Source: Acetobacteraceae bacterium (GTDB lineage Bacteria; Pseudomonadota; Alphaproteobacteria; Acetobacterales; Acetobacteraceae). Taken from it: a stretch of DNA of 22,408 nt. The stretch lies in NCBI GenBank assembly GCA_030039695.1, contig JASHVB010000279.1, positions 1 through 22,408 on the forward strand, read 5' to 3'. The notes beneath the pieces were generated by a model. That model was not told the origin of the DNA. It was given only the letters and a program-made list of their open reading frames with translations, and did no database searches. Numbering within the stretch: position 1 is the first letter of the stretch; each line of letters opens with the position of its first letter. Position numbers and translations under genes: made by a program. Of this stretch, positions 6,578-21,723 are shown in pieces.

Positions 6578-8283
6578 TGGCTCGTATCACACGCCGCGCC
6601 TATGCGGACATGTTCGGGCCCACCGCCGGTGACCGCGTGCGTCTGGCCGACACCAACCTGGTCGTCGAAGTTGAGCGCGATTTCACCACCTACGGCGAGG
6701 AAGTGAAGTTCGGCGGTGGCAAGGTGATCCGCGATGGCATGGGTCAGTCACAGGTCTCGCAGGCGGAAGGGGCGGTCGACACCGTCATCACGAACGCGTT
6801 GATCATCGACCACTGGGGCATCGTAAAAGCCGACGTCGCCATTACCAACGGCCGCATCACCCGCATCGGCAAGGCTGGCAATCCCGACGTCCAGGCGAAC
6901 GTCGATATCGTCATCGGTCCCGGCACCGAAATCATTGCCGGCGAGGGCAAGATCCTCACTGCCGGCGGCATTGACAGCCATATTCATTTCATTTGTCCGC
7001 AACAGGTGGAAGAGGCAATCGCGTCCGGTATCACCACGATGATCGGTGGCGGCACTGGCCCGGCGACCGGAACGGCGGCCACGACCTGCACGCCTGGACC
7101 CTGGCACCTCGCACGCATGTTGCAGGCTGCTGAGGGTCTGCCGGTCAATCTCGCATTCGCCGGCAAGGGCAACGCGTCGCACCCCAGCCCATTGGAGGAA
7201 ATGATCCGTGCCGGTGCATCATCGTTGAAGCTGCACGAGGACTGGGGCACTACACCGGCTGCGATCGATTGCGCGCTGTCGGTGGCGGATCGGCACGATA
7301 TCCAGGTGATGATCCATACTGACACGTTGAATGAATCAGGGTTCGTCGAGGATACCGTTGCAGCGTTCAAGGGCCGTACGATTCATACCTTTCATACTGA
7401 GGGGGCCGGCGGTGGGCATGCGCCAGACATCATCAAGGTCGCAGGCCTCGCGAATGTACTGCCCAGTTCAACAAACCCAACACGACCCTACACGGTAAAT
7501 ACACTGGACGAACACCTGGATATGCTGATGGTGTGCCATCACCTCGACAGCAGCATTCCGGAAGACGTAGCCTTCGCCGAAAGCCGCATCCGCAAAGAGA
7601 CAATTGCCGCGGAAGATATCCTGCACGACATCGGAGCGTTATCCATGCTGTCATCCGACAGCCAGGCGATGGGGCGCGTCGGCGAGGTGATCATCCGCAC
7701 CTGGCAGACCGGGCATAAGATGAAGATGCAGCGCGGACCATTGCCCGGCGACGGCGCCGCCGACAACACCCGGGTGAAGCGCTACGTGGCGAAATACACG
7801 ATCAACCCGGCAATCGCACAGGGCATGGCTGACGAAATCGGCTCGGTCGAGTCCGGCAAGCTCGCCGATCTTGTGCTGTGGTCTCCGGCCTTCTTCGGTG
7901 TAAAGCCGGATTTGGTCATTAAGGGCGGCAGCATCGTCTGGGCCCCCATGGGTGATCCCAACGCTTCGATTCCGACGCCGCAGCCCGTTCACTACCGGCC
8001 GATGTTCGGTGCCTTCGGCCGGGCCATGACGGAAAGCTGTATCACCTTCGTCTCTGCCGCGGCGCTGGATGCAGGGATCGGAACAGCGCTCGGCCTGCGA
8101 CGCCGCCTGCTGCCGGTGAAGAACGTGCGCGGAGGCATCAGCAAGAAGTCGATGATCCATAACGATGCGACACCGCACATTGAAGTCGATCCCGAAACCT
8201 ACGAAGTCCGTGCCGATGGCGTGTTACTGAACTGCGAACCCGCGTCTGTGCTACCCATGGCGCAACGTTACTTCCTGTTCTGA
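6577..8283 (+). CDS. ureC: UreC, urease alpha (catalytic) subunit
   Basis: Catalytic subunit of urease, an amidohydrolase-fold enzyme with a binuclear nickel centre. All key residues are present in the 568-residue protein, one position ahead of Klebsiella numbering: metal ligands His135 and His137 (DSHIHFI), carbamylated Lys218 ([10 protein letters not shown]), His247 ([12 protein letters not shown]), His273 ([11 protein letters not shown]), flap Cys320 and catalytic His321 (MVCHHLD), and Asp361 (SSDSQAMGR). The N terminus [20 protein letters not shown] and C terminus PMAQRYFLF are standard. It overlaps ureB and ureE by one base each (TGATG). I see nothing to suggest loss of activity. Confidence 0.98.
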   Translation: MARITRRAYADMFGPTAGDRVRLADTNLVVEVERDFTTYGEEVKFGGGKVIRDGMGQSQVSQAEGAVDTVITNALIIDHWGIVKADVAITNGRITRIGKAGNPDVQANVDIVIGPGTEIIAGEGKILTAGGIDSHIHFICPQQVEEAIASGITTMIGGGTGPATGTAATTCTPGPWHLARMLQAAEGLPVNLAFAGKGNASHPSPLEEMIRAGASSLKLHEDWGTTPAAIDCALSVADRHDIQVMIHTDTLNESGFVEDTVAAFKGRTIHTFHTEGAGGGHAPDIIKVAGLANVLPSSTNPTRPYTVNTLDEHLDMLMVCHHLDSSIPEDVAFAESRIRKETIAAEDILHDIGALSMLSSDSQAMGRVGEVIIRTWQTGHKMKMQRGPLPGDGAADNTRVKRYVAKYTINPAIAQGMADEIGSVESGKLADLVLWSPAFFGVKPDLVIKGGSIVWAPMGDPNASIPTPQPVHYRPMFGAFGRAMTESCITFVSAAALDAGIGTALGLRRRLLPVKNVRGGISKKSMIHNDATPHIEVDPETYEVRADGVLLNCEPASVLPMAQRYFLF

Positions 8284-8735
8284 TGCGCAGCGAACGCGTC
8301 CTTCCCGCCGGCACCTGGGCCTCCGTACGCGAGGTCGATCACGTTCTGCTGGACCACGACGACCGCCACCGCCGTCGGATCGTGCTACACGGCGCGCACG
8401 GCACCAAAGTGCAGGTGGATTTGCCGCAAGCCGTGCATCTCCGCGACGGAGATGGCCTCGCGTTGCCGGACGGCACCGTCGTGCGGGTCTGTGCCAAACC
8501 AGAGAAACTCCTGGAGATTCATGCGCAGCGCGGCAGCGATCTGGTGCGGATCGCCTGGCATCTCGGCAATCGCCACCTTCCCGTCCAGGTGCTAGGCGAT
8601 CGCCTGCGTATCCGCGCTGACCACGTCATCGAGGCGATGGTCGAAGGCCTGGGCGGCCATCTTGAACCGCTGGAAGCACCATTCGATCCCGAGACTGGCG
8701 CCTATGCGGGCCACCATCGTCATGATGACCACTGA
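8283..8735 (+). CDS. ureE: UreE, urease accessory nickel chaperone
   Basis: Cytoplasmic nickel-binding protein that supplies metal to the UreDFG-apourease complex. The protein has 150 residues. An N-terminal chaperone-like beta domain is followed by the metal-binding region around AWHLGNRHLP (91-100), where His93 occupies the place of the conserved dimer-interface nickel ligand. The C-terminal tail is short and modestly His-rich (AGHHRHDDH), unlike the long His tail of Klebsiella UreE, so nickel storage capacity should be smaller. Its ATG overlaps the ureC stop by one base and its end overlaps the ureF start. Confidence 0.95.
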   Translation: MRSERVLPAGTWASVREVDHVLLDHDDRHRRRIVLHGAHGTKVQVDLPQAVHLRDGDGLALPDGTVVRVCAKPEKLLEIHAQRGSDLVRIAWHLGNRHLPVQVLGDRLRIRADHVIEAMVEGLGGHLEPLEAPFDPETGAYAGHHRHDDH

Positions 8736-9378
8736 CGCTTCGCTGCTTCGTCTGCTCGCCTGGCTGTCTCCAGCCTTTCCAACGGGCGCGTTCACATGTT
8801 CGCACGGATTGGAGTGGGTCGTGGAGGCCGGCGACATCCGCGACGCCGGTACCCTGCGAGAATGGCTAACCGACGTCGTGCGTCATGGTGCCGGCCGCAG
8901 CGACTGCATCCTTCTGCGTCATGCACACCGTGCTACACGCGAGGCAGCCGTGCTCAGCGAAATTGCCGAAATCGCCGCGGCCGCCACGCCTTCGCGCGAA
9001 CGCCTCGCCGAAACGCTTGGCCAGGGCACTGCATTCTTGCGCGCCGCCTGCGCCTGGGGGCTGCCCATCCTGCCGGACGAATTACCTTACCCTGTCGCGG
9101 TCGGAGCCCTTGCCGGATGGCATCACATTGACGAAAATGCGACGGTCACTGCTTATCTGCAGGCTTTTGTATCCAACTTGGTCTCCGCCGCCGTGCGTCT
9201 CGTGCCGCTCGGCCAGTCGGACGGTGTGCAGGTGCTCGCATCACTCGAGCGCGTCATTCTCGCCATTGCCGAAGATACCGGCACGGCATCGCTCGAGGAC
9301 ATCGGCAGCTGCGCCTTTCGCTCGGACCTCGCCGCGATGCGCCACGAAACCCAGTACACAAGGTTGTTCCGCTCATGA
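8722..9378 (+). CDS. ureF: UreF, urease accessory protein
   Basis: Maturation factor that joins UreD and UreG in the nickel-delivery complex and helps control UreG GTPase activity. It contains the family segment [20 protein letters not shown] followed by HGLEW near the N terminus, [20 protein letters not shown], and near the end [18 protein letters not shown], the usual UreF finish. The start is uncertain: ATG codons at 8704, 8722 and 8725 all lie in frame inside the 3' end of ureE with weak ribosome-binding sites. 8722 is chosen because family homology begins directly after it. The stop overlaps ureG (ATGA). Confidence 0.93.
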   Translation: MMTTDASLLRLLAWLSPAFPTGAFTCSHGLEWVVEAGDIRDAGTLREWLTDVVRHGAGRSDCILLRHAHRATREAAVLSEIAEIAAAATPSRERLAETLGQGTAFLRAACAWGLPILPDELPYPVAVGALAGWHHIDENATVTAYLQAFVSNLVSAAVRLVPLGQSDGVQVLASLERVILAIAEDTGTASLEDIGSCAFRSDLAAMRHETQYTRLFRS

Positions 9379-10001
9379 CCACCGCGTCCCCAAATGGACC
9401 GCTGCGCGTTGGCGTCGGCGGGCCCGTAGGCAGCGGCAAGACTGCCTTGATGGACGCGCTGTGCAAGCACATGCGTGATCGTTACGATATCGCGGCCATT
9501 ACCAACGACATCTACACGAAGGAAGACGCCGAGTTCCTCACCCGTTCCGGCTCGCTGCCGCCTGAACGCATCCTGGGAATCGAGACTGGTGGCTGCCCGC
9601 ATACCGCCATCCGCGAGGACGCCTCGATCAACCTTGCCGGCGTCGCCGATCTCTGCCGCCGCTTTCCGAAACTGGATCTCATCCTGATCGAAAGCGGCGG
9701 CGACAATCTCGCCGCGACATTCAGTCCGGAGCTCGCTGACCTGACGATCTACGTGATTGATGTGTCAGCCGGCGACAAAATTCCACGCAAAGGCGGACCT
9801 GGCATCACGCGCAGCGATCTACTGGTGATCAACAAGATCGACCTAGCGCCGTTCGTCGGCGCGAGCCTAGAAATCATGGATCGCGACGCACGCAAGATGC
9901 GCGGCGAACGCCCCTTCGTCTTCACCAATATCCGCGCTGGTGTTGGTGTCGCGGAAATCGCGTCATTGATCGAGCACCGCGGCGGGCTCCGCGTCGCTTA
10001 G
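9375..10001 (+). CDS. ureG: UreG, urease accessory GTPase
   Basis: SIMIBI-class GTPase that uses GTP hydrolysis to place nickel in urease, 208 residues. Motifs: P-loop GPVGSGKT (16-23), the nickel-binding Cys-Pro-His within [15 protein letters not shown] (CPH at 74-76), [19 protein letters not shown] (about 105-123), and the base-specificity motif NKID (153-156). All are intact. It is the last gene of the urease operon; no ureJ, hupE or nickel transporter gene follows. Its TAG stop overlaps the stop of the convergent minus-strand kinase gene by four bases (9998-10001), leaving no room for a dedicated terminator between them. Confidence 0.97.
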   Translation: MTTASPNGPLRVGVGGPVGSGKTALMDALCKHMRDRYDIAAITNDIYTKEDAEFLTRSGSLPPERILGIETGGCPHTAIREDASINLAGVADLCRRFPKLDLILIESGGDNLAATFSPELADLTIYVIDVSAGDKIPRKGGPGITRSDLLVINKIDLAPFVGASLEIMDRDARKMRGERPFVFTNIRAGVGVAEIASLIEHRGGLRVA

Positions 10002-11704
10002 GCGCGGCGCAACGCCTCCAGCGAAATCACGTTCCCTTCGCTGCCTGGGCCGGTTGCTCCGAACACCGCCGCAATCGTAGCGGCGAGCTCTTCCTGCCGA
10101 TAGGGCTTCGACAGCCGTGGCAAACCCGGATCCTCGCTATTCGGCAAGTCACCATAGCCCGTCGCCAGCACAATAGGCAGGTGTGGCCAATCATGCCGAA
10201 TCAACCGCGCGAGTTCGGTGCCAGTCATGTTCGGCATCGCCTGATCGGTGATCACCAGATCGACCTTGGCCCCCAACCGCAGCATGTCAAGCGCACGTGC
10301 GCCCGACGTCGACTCCACAACGATATGCCCGAGATCCTCAAGCATCGCCGCCGTCGCCGCACCGATCAGCAGATCATCGTCTACCACGAGGATGCGATAG
10401 CAGCGACCCGTCCGCGGAAGACCGGCAGCTGACGCGGGCAGCTCGGGCACCGCGCACTCTGACACAGGCAGCCACAGTTCAATCGTTGTGCCCGCGCCGA
10501 TCCTGCTCAAGATCCGCATCGCGCCATCGGACTGTGCCGCTAGCCCGTCGACCATCGATAGGCCGAGGCCAGTGCCCTTCCCCGCCCCCTTGGTCGTGAA
10601 GAACGGCTCTGTCGCGCGCTTCACGGTCGCTTCGTCCATGCCGGTGCCACTGTCGGTCACCGTTAGGCAAACATAGTCCCCAAGTGCCAGCCCTGCGGGG
10701 CCATTGCGCGCGGATTGCCGCTGCGCCGCGATGCCCAGCCGCCCGCCCAAAGGCATCGCATCGCGCGCATTGAGAGCCAGATTCAAAATTGCCAGCTCAA
10801 GTTGGTTCGGATCGACCCGAACGGATGGTAGATCGGAATGCGGGTCGAGGCTGACCTGGATTGTCGGTCCCAAAGTCCGGCGCAACAGCTCTTCCATGCC
10901 GTTGACAAGCCGCATCACATCCACCGTCTCTGGTTTCAGCTCCTGGCGCCGCGCAAACGCCAACATGCGCTTTGTCAGCGTCGCCCCGCGTTCGGCGCCC
11001 TGCATCGCGCCATCGATCAGCCGAGTGAACCGTGGCTCATCTGCCACGCGTTTCCGCAGGAGTTGCAGATTGCCTAGAATGACCATCAGCAGATTGTTGA
11101 AATCGTGTGCCACGCCACCAGTGAGCTGGCCCAGGCTCTCCATCTTCTGCATCTCGTGGACCTGTGCCAACGCAGCTTCGCGTTCGCGCGTGCGTTCCTC
11201 CACACGCCGTTCCAATTCGGCATTGGTCTGTGCCAGCTCCGCCGTGCGTTCCTCCACCCGCCGTTCCAGCTCGCTGTTCAGCATTTCAAGCTGCCGCGTT
11301 TTTCGGTAAAGTTCGGCGAACACCCGCACCTTGGCGCGCAGCAACTCCGGCGCGAACGGCACAGGCAGGTAGTCCACCGCTCCTAGCTCGTAGCCACGCA
11401 GACGATCCAGGTCCGACATCAGGATCGCGGACACGAAGATGATCGCGGTACGCTGAAACCTGGGGTGCTCGCGAATCATTGCCGCCAGCTCAAAACCATC
11501 GAGGTCTGGCATGCAGACATCGATCAGCACGACAGCGACGTCGTGCCTGAGCAATTGCTCAAGCGCCTCGTTGGCCGAGTTGGCCTTGATCAGGTTCTCG
11601 CTCAGCTCGCCAAGAATTACCTCGTAGCTCAGCAACTTGGCAGGCTGATCGTCCACGAGAAGGATGTTCACCTTCTCTTGCGGAACATACGTGGTGACGT
11701 TCAC
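9998..11704 (-). CDS. Hybrid histidine kinase, receiver-HisKA-HATPase-receiver
   Basis: Soluble two-component protein of 568 residues with no membrane segment. Order: receiver domain (about 12-128, phospho-acceptor Asp62 in [11 protein letters not shown]); coiled coil 138-190 containing [10 protein letters not shown] twice; HisKA with phospho-accepting His200 ([11 protein letters not shown], the ntrB-like HDFNN type); HATPase ([29 protein letters not shown]); C-terminal receiver (about 436-548, Asp487 in ITDQAMP, Lys533 in LSKPY). In the first receiver the conserved Lys position reads Val115 (DYLPVPF), so that receiver may signal atypically. The start is taken as GTG 11704 because of a good ribosome-binding site; a longer frame to 11809 would overlap the upstream kinase by about 90 bases. 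It is probably co-transcribed with that kinase and may exchange phosphate with it. Confidence 0.92.
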   Translation of the reverse strand: MNVTTYVPQEKVNILLVDDQPAKLLSYEVILGELSENLIKANSANEALEQLLRHDVAVVLIDVCMPDLDGFELAAMIREHPRFQRTAIIFVSAILMSDLDRLRGYELGAVDYLPVPFAPELLRAKVRVFAELYRKTRQLEMLNSELERRVEERTAELAQTNAELERRVEERTREREAALAQVHEMQKMESLGQLTGGVAHDFNNLLMVILGNLQLLRKRVADEPRFTRLIDGAMQGAERGATLTKRMLAFARRQELKPETVDVMRLVNGMEELLRRTLGPTIQVSLDPHSDLPSVRVDPNQLELAILNLALNARDAMPLGGRLGIAAQRQSARNGPAGLALGDYVCLTVTDSGTGMDEATVKRATEPFFTTKGAGKGTGLGLSMVDGLAAQSDGAMRILSRIGAGTTIELWLPVSECAVPELPASAAGLPRTGRCYRILVVDDDLLIGAATAAMLEDLGHIVVESTSGARALDMLRLGAKVDLVITDQAMPNMTGTELARLIRHDWPHLPIVLATGYGDLPNSEDPGLPRLSKPYRQEELAATIAAVFGATGPGSEGNVISLEALRRA

Positions 11705-11713
11705 CGGCTGTAA

Positions 11714-11718
11714 TCCCT

Positions 11719-11720
<2 letters not shown>
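11714..11720 (-). promoter_or_regulatory. Ribosome-binding site that sets the start of the downstream kinase
   Basis: GAAGGGA on the minus strand overlaps the stop codon of the large kinase gene and ends nine bases before GTG 11704. It favours this GTG over the earlier in-frame start at 11809, and implies coupled translation of the two kinase genes. Confidence 0.65.
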
Positions 11721-18060
<6,340 letters not shown>

Positions 18061-18065
18061 GGTGG

Positions 18066-18072
18066 TTCTCCC
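18066..18072 (-). promoter_or_regulatory. Ribosome-binding site of the giant kinase
   Basis: GGGAGAA on the minus strand lies five bases before ATG 18060 (core GGAG about eight bases away). It supports this ATG rather than the in-frame GTG at 18111. Confidence 0.6.
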
Positions 18073-18417
18073 GATTTTCCGTGAAGACAGGCCTCGCCGA
18101 TGCACCGACACGTGCGGACACGCGACGCAACAGGCCCTGTCCTCGCCGCGCAGTTACTCTATTGATTGCGGCTTAGGATCGTCCAGCGGGATCGCGGCAC
18201 GGGCACGCGATCATGTGGCCATGCGTCACGGCCGACCGATGCGCTTGCGGCATAGTAATTGCAAAAATGCGTGAAATATCAGTGAGACTCGCAACCCGAT
18301 GGTGACAGCACGATCGAACGTTGCGCAATGCAACATTCTCCAATGATGCCGCGCAGATGTTCACGACTTTTTGAGTTTACTCTCAGTACGAGCGTCCGCC
18401 ACGCAGTCTGTCTGATA
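18073..18417. other. Intergenic region upstream of the giant kinase
   Basis: About 345 bases between the end of the acyl-CoA dehydrogenase gene and the kinase ribosome-binding site. I see no supported gene: a 63-codon minus-strand frame at 18173-18364 has no recognisable pattern or ribosome-binding site. The stretch 18241-18400 is less GC-rich than its surroundings and is the likely promoter region for the kinase gene. I could not find a convincing -35/-10 pair on the minus strand, nor a GC hairpin followed by T residues that would end the upstream operon. A dyad at 18316-18338 is listed separately. Confidence 0.5.
18316..18338. promoter_or_regulatory. Near-perfect dyad, possible operator
   Basis: GAACGTTGC (18316-18324) and GCAACATTC (18330-18338) are inverted repeats matching at eight of nine positions around a five-base centre (GCAAT). 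The site lies about 255 bases upstream of the giant kinase start in the AT-richer part of the spacer. The symmetry and size fit a dimeric regulator's binding site. No matching regulator gene is in the window, so its role is unproven. Confidence 0.4.
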
Positions 18418-19500
18418 TCACAATTCCGTGAGTGTCAGCCATAGCCGATCCGCACCTCGGCCGCAGATGAAAGCGCCCAGGCGCGCGGCCCATTCTGGGT
18501 CGGCTCCGAATTCCTCGCGCCAGGACCAGAGACGCCTCGTCGACAGTTGCAAGGCGTATTCCTGCGTGAATCCGATCGCGCCATGGACCTGGTGCGCAAT
18601 TTCACAGGCCAGCGTCGCCGCCTCGCCGACGCGCGTCTTGGCGACCGCAACATAAAAATCCTCAGCCTGCGGATCGCCGCGGGACAGCGCATCGATGCCG
18701 ACATTCGCCGCGGCGACCGCGGCCGCCGTCTGTCCCGCCAGCACGGCGAGATTCTGTTGCACTGCCTGGAACTTGGAGATTGGCCGGCCGAACTGCTGGC
18801 GTTCCTGCGCGTAGGTGACGGCGAGCTCCAGCGCTCGTTCCAGCGCGCCGGACATCATTGTGGCGCGGCCCAACGCGCCTCGACGGTACAGCGCGGCACG
18901 TGTCGTCCCGCCGCCAATCGGCGCGGCGGCGTCGGCGGACAGGCGCACGCCGTTAAAAGTCAGTGTGTCACGCGCTTCGCCGGCAATGTTGCGGGCTTTG
19001 GCTACTTCCGCACAGTCCGGACCGTCCAGTGATACCGCCATCTCGCCGCCGGGCCCGTCGGCCAGCAGGACGATGCGCTGCGCTGAGCGTGCATAAGGCA
19101 AACGGCTTGCCCGGCCAGATAGGCGCCAGCCATTGCCGTCACGTTCCAACTTAAGGGTATCACCGGCGCGTACCGGGCCTACTGTGGTCGGCCCATCGGA
19201 CAGCTCCAGCCCGGCAGCCGCAGCGATCCATCCAGCCAGCATTGTTTCGGCGAGAGGGAGCGGCGCCGAATGGCGGCCAGCGACGCGCAGGACTGCATAA
19301 AGGTCGGACCATTCGGCATCCGCGCCACCGGCCGATTCAGGCAGCGCCGCTAGCGGTACGCCGGTCTCGCTGACCGCCTGCCAGAGTTCAGATGCGAATG
19401 CGCCCTGTTCTGCCGCATCGACCACTTTCTTTGTGCACTTGTCTTGGAATAGGCGCTCCATGCTCTCCAACAGCATGCGGGTTTCATCGCGTATGGCCAT
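18418..19500 (-). CDS. Acyl-CoA dehydrogenase family protein, shorter subunit
   Basis: 360-residue acyl-CoA dehydrogenase-like protein, last gene of a four-gene minus-strand operon. The N-terminal helical domain is followed by a reduced middle beta domain and a C-terminal helical domain with QERQQFGRPISKFQAVQQNL (about 235-254) and HQVHGAIGFTQEYALQLSTR (about 308-327), which normally contribute to FAD and subunit contacts. No YEGT-type catalytic glutamate motif is visible, and the middle domain lacks the usual MSEPNSGSD-type flavin loop seen in its neighbour. The two genes are therefore probably halves of a heteromeric enzyme, as in the alpha2beta2 dehydrogenases of steroid side-chain degradation. 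GAGGGAGG, overlapping the neighbour's stop, serves as its ribosome-binding site; the gap is 15 bases. Confidence 0.88.
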   Translation of the reverse strand: MAIRDETRMLLESMERLFQDKCTKKVVDAAEQGAFASELWQAVSETGVPLAALPESAGGADAEWSDLYAVLRVAGRHSAPLPLAETMLAGWIAAAAGLELSDGPTTVGPVRAGDTLKLERDGNGWRLSGRASRLPYARSAQRIVLLADGPGGEMAVSLDGPDCAEVAKARNIAGEARDTLTFNGVRLSADAAAPIGGGTTRAALYRRGALGRATMMSGALERALELAVTYAQERQQFGRPISKFQAVQQNLAVLAGQTAAAVAAANVGIDALSRGDPQAEDFYVAVAKTRVGEAATLACEIAHQVHGAIGFTQEYALQLSTRRLWSWREEFGADPEWAARLGAFICGRGADRLWLTLTEL

Positions 19501-19515
19501 GATGACGACCCTCCC

Positions 19516-20664
19516 TCAGCGAAGCCCAAGCCCGCGCGCGATGATTCCGCGCAGAATTTCGCGCGTGCCACCCTGGATGGAAAAGCGCGGCGCGTTCATC
19601 GTACTGCGTGCGATCATCGATACGTAGGTTTCCACCGCTTCCAGCTCTGGCTCCGTTGGGAATAACTGCCGCGCCACCACCGGAATGTCCTGTTCGTAGC
19701 GCGTGCCAAGATCCTTCACGACGGCGGACTCGTTGTTCGGCTGCATCCCCTCCTGCAGCATCCCCGCGATTGACAGCGACATGCTGCGCAGAGTTACAAG
19801 CTGCGCGATCAGCTTGCCTAGTGCCGCCGCGGTGGCACGGTCGGGATTCGGACCCGCCATACGCACCATCTCGCGCAGCATCTGAAACAGCACGAGGAAG
19901 CGGTCGGGCGCGCTGCGTTCGAATGCAAGCTCGCTGGTCACCTGATTCCAGCCGTTGCCCTCCTTGCCCAGTAGTAGCCAGTCGGGAACGAACACGTCGG
20001 TCAGGAAGATTTCATTGAAGTGGTGCTCACCGAGCAGATTGCGGACAGGACGGATCTCGATGCCGGACGATTTCAGCGGCAGCAGGAACTGCGTGGCTCC
20101 GGCGTGGCGATCGGGATCGGCCTGCCCTTCGTGCGCCATCTTACAGAACAGGATGGCGTAGTCGGCGCGGTGCGCGTTGGAGGTCCAAAGCTTGCTGCCG
20201 TTGATCTTGTAGCCGCCATCAACCTTAACCGCGCGCGTCCGCGTGCCGGCAAGATCGGAGCCGGAATTCGGCTCGCTCATGCCGATGCAAAAGGTCAGCT
20301 CACCGGCGGCAATCTTTGGCAGGAAGAATTGCTTTTGCTCTTCCGTGCCGAAGCGCAGAATGTTGGGACCGCTCTGCCGGTCGCCGGTGTAATGCGCGGA
20401 CAGGGGCGCACCAGAAACCAGCATTTCCTCGATCACTACATAGCGTTCAAAGCTGCTGCGTTCATGCCCACCGTATTGCTTCGGCCAAGTCATCCCAATC
20501 CAGCCCTTCTTGCCCATGGCGCGGCTGAAGTCGCGGTTGAACTCGCCACGCGAGAAACCCATCAGATGCTCATGTTCCTTGATGAACGCGCGCACGTCCT
20601 GGCGCAGCGCAGTCGCGTCGGGCGGAAGCTGTACTGGATCGAAGCGGAACATGGGCGTGGCCAT
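19516..20664 (-). CDS. Acyl-CoA dehydrogenase family protein, longer subunit
   Basis: 382-residue flavoprotein predicted to desaturate an acyl-CoA at the alpha-beta position and pass electrons to ETF. Visible: GWIGMTWPKQYGGHERSSFE (about 54-73), FCIGMSEPNSGSDLAGTRTR (flavin-binding loop, about 129-148), INGSKLWTSNAHRADYAI, LAFERSAPDRFL, and C-terminal SIQGGTREILRGIIARGLGL then Arg. At the place of the usual YEGT catalytic glutamate the sequence reads QGGT, so Glu is replaced by Gly365. Either another residue is the base or the partner subunit supplies it. Such replacements are known among specialised dehydrogenases. The start ATG 20664 follows AGGAG; the upstream oxidoreductase ends four bases before it. 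Confidence 0.93.
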   Translation of the reverse strand: MATPMFRFDPVQLPPDATALRQDVRAFIKEHEHLMGFSRGEFNRDFSRAMGKKGWIGMTWPKQYGGHERSSFERYVVIEEMLVSGAPLSAHYTGDRQSGPNILRFGTEEQKQFFLPKIAAGELTFCIGMSEPNSGSDLAGTRTRAVKVDGGYKINGSKLWTSNAHRADYAILFCKMAHEGQADPDRHAGATQFLLPLKSSGIEIRPVRNLLGEHHFNEIFLTDVFVPDWLLLGKEGNGWNQVTSELAFERSAPDRFLVLFQMLREMVRMAGPNPDRATAAALGKLIAQLVTLRSMSLSIAGMLQEGMQPNNESAVVKDLGTRYEQDIPVVARQLFPTEPELEAVETYVSMIARSTMNAPRFSIQGGTREILRGIIARGLGLR

Positions 20665-20668
20665 CGAA

Positions 20669-21721
20669 TTACTCCTGCCAGTTCGTGTCGAAGCCCGCGA
20701 AGGTGTGCGGGATGCGGCGGATATCGCTGAGAAGTTCGCGTTGCAGGTCCAACGGCGTATCGGGTGGGAAATGGAGGTCGATTGAATCTGCGATGCTGCC
20801 GAAGCGTTGTTCTATTGCGCGCGACAAGTCGTCGTAGGTGCCGCAGGCCGCGAAGATACGCACCACATCGTCGGGGACTTCCGCGCCCATCGCATCCCAA
20901 CGGCCCTCCACCGACATGCGGTGCAGCTTCGCGCCGAGATCTTCCAGCCCGTGCAGCGCCAGAATCGGCAGATAGGTGCGGGTAGAGCCGTAAAAGCCGA
21001 TGCGCCGGCGTACGGCGTCCATCGCCTTCGCCACTGCTGCCTCATCGCGACCTGTCGCAATGAATCCACCGCCGTGTACATCGAAATGAGCGCGATTCCG
21101 CCCGGACCTTCGCATCCCCTCCATAAGGTTAGGCAAACAGACTTTGGCTAGATAATCGCGCGAGCACAACGGATGCAGGCGCACTCCATCGGCGACCTGG
21201 CCGGCCACGCGCAGCATCGCCTCACCCACCGCAGCGATGGTCACCGGCACCATCGGCAGACCGATGGGCTCCGGCGCGAAATCCGGTGTCATCAGCGTCA
21301 GTTTGTAGTTTGGGCTGTCGAAATTCAGCCGGCCGCGCGTTTCCCAGCAACGCCACATGGCCCGCAGCGCGCGCACGTAATCGCGCAGCCGTGGCGCGGG
21401 CGGAGTCCACGCGATGCCGAATCGGCGCTCGTTATGGCCCTTTACCTGGCTGCCGAGGCCCAGGACGCAACGCCCGCGCGAATTGGCCTGCAGGTCCCAG
21501 GCCTGCTGCGCCAGCACCGTGGGGCTGCGCGGGAAAGCCACGGCGACGGATGGCGTCAGTTCGACGCGCTGCGTCGCCGATGCGGCGACCACGAGTGGCG
21601 CGTACCAATCGTGGTTGAGTTCGACGGTCATTACCGCGTCGAATCCGGCCGCCTCGGCATCGCGGGCTGCGGGCGCCACGTCCACCCAGTGGCGCTGCGG
21701 CAGCATGGTGAAGACGCGCAC
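20669..21721 (-). CDS. LLM-class (luciferase-like) flavin or F420-dependent oxidoreductase, TIGR03617-like
   Basis: 350-residue TIM-barrel oxidoreductase of the luciferase-like monooxygenase superfamily. It reads AARDAEAAGFDAVMTVELNH near the N terminus, SVAVAFPRSPTVLAQQAWDL and GRCVLGLGSQVKGHNERRFG (about 83-102, cofactor-binding region), then WTPPAPRLRDYVRALRAMW. This matches what I recall of the TIGR03617 branch, annotated as F420-dependent mostly from actinobacterial members; in a proteobacterium FMN is as likely. The start is a GTG at 21721, two bases after the upstream stop with no strong ribosome-binding site, so coupled translation is likely; ATG 21706 is an alternative. It sits in an operon with two acyl-CoA dehydrogenase subunits, which suggests oxidation of a hydrophobic or cyclic acyl-CoA substrate. 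Confidence 0.85.
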   Translation of the reverse strand: MRVFTMLPQRHWVDVAPAARDAEAAGFDAVMTVELNHDWYAPLVVAASATQRVELTPSVAVAFPRSPTVLAQQAWDLQANSRGRCVLGLGSQVKGHNERRFGIAWTPPAPRLRDYVRALRAMWRCWETRGRLNFDSPNYKLTLMTPDFAPEPIGLPMVPVTIAAVGEAMLRVAGQVADGVRLHPLCSRDYLAKVCLPNLMEGMRRSGRNRAHFDVHGGGFIATGRDEAAVAKAMDAVRRRIGFYGSTRTYLPILALHGLEDLGAKLHRMSVEGRWDAMGAEVPDDVVRIFAACGTYDDLSRAIEQRFGSIADSIDLHFPPDTPLDLQRELLSDIRRIPHTFAGFDTNWQE

Positions 21722-21723
21722 GG

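Noticed and set aside
8662..8721. A longer ureF starting from TTG at 8662 or ATG at 8704
   Set aside because: The extra residues overlap ureE and do not resemble the UreF N terminus; family similarity begins just after 8722. ATG 8704 cannot be fully excluded.
18173..18364. A 63-codon minus-strand open frame upstream of the giant kinase
   Set aside because: No ribosome-binding site, no family pattern, and it lies across the probable promoter region.
18361..18400. A possible terminator (short TGAG/CTCA stem next to a T-run) after the acyl-CoA dehydrogenase gene
   Set aside because: The stem has only four pairs, and the T-run is on the plus strand, so it has the wrong polarity for the minus-strand operon.
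20669..21721. The LLM oxidoreductase as proof that the organism makes cofactor F420
   Set aside because: Family membership alone does not fix the cofactor; LLM-fold enzymes in proteobacteria often use FMN, and no F420 biosynthesis gene is in view.
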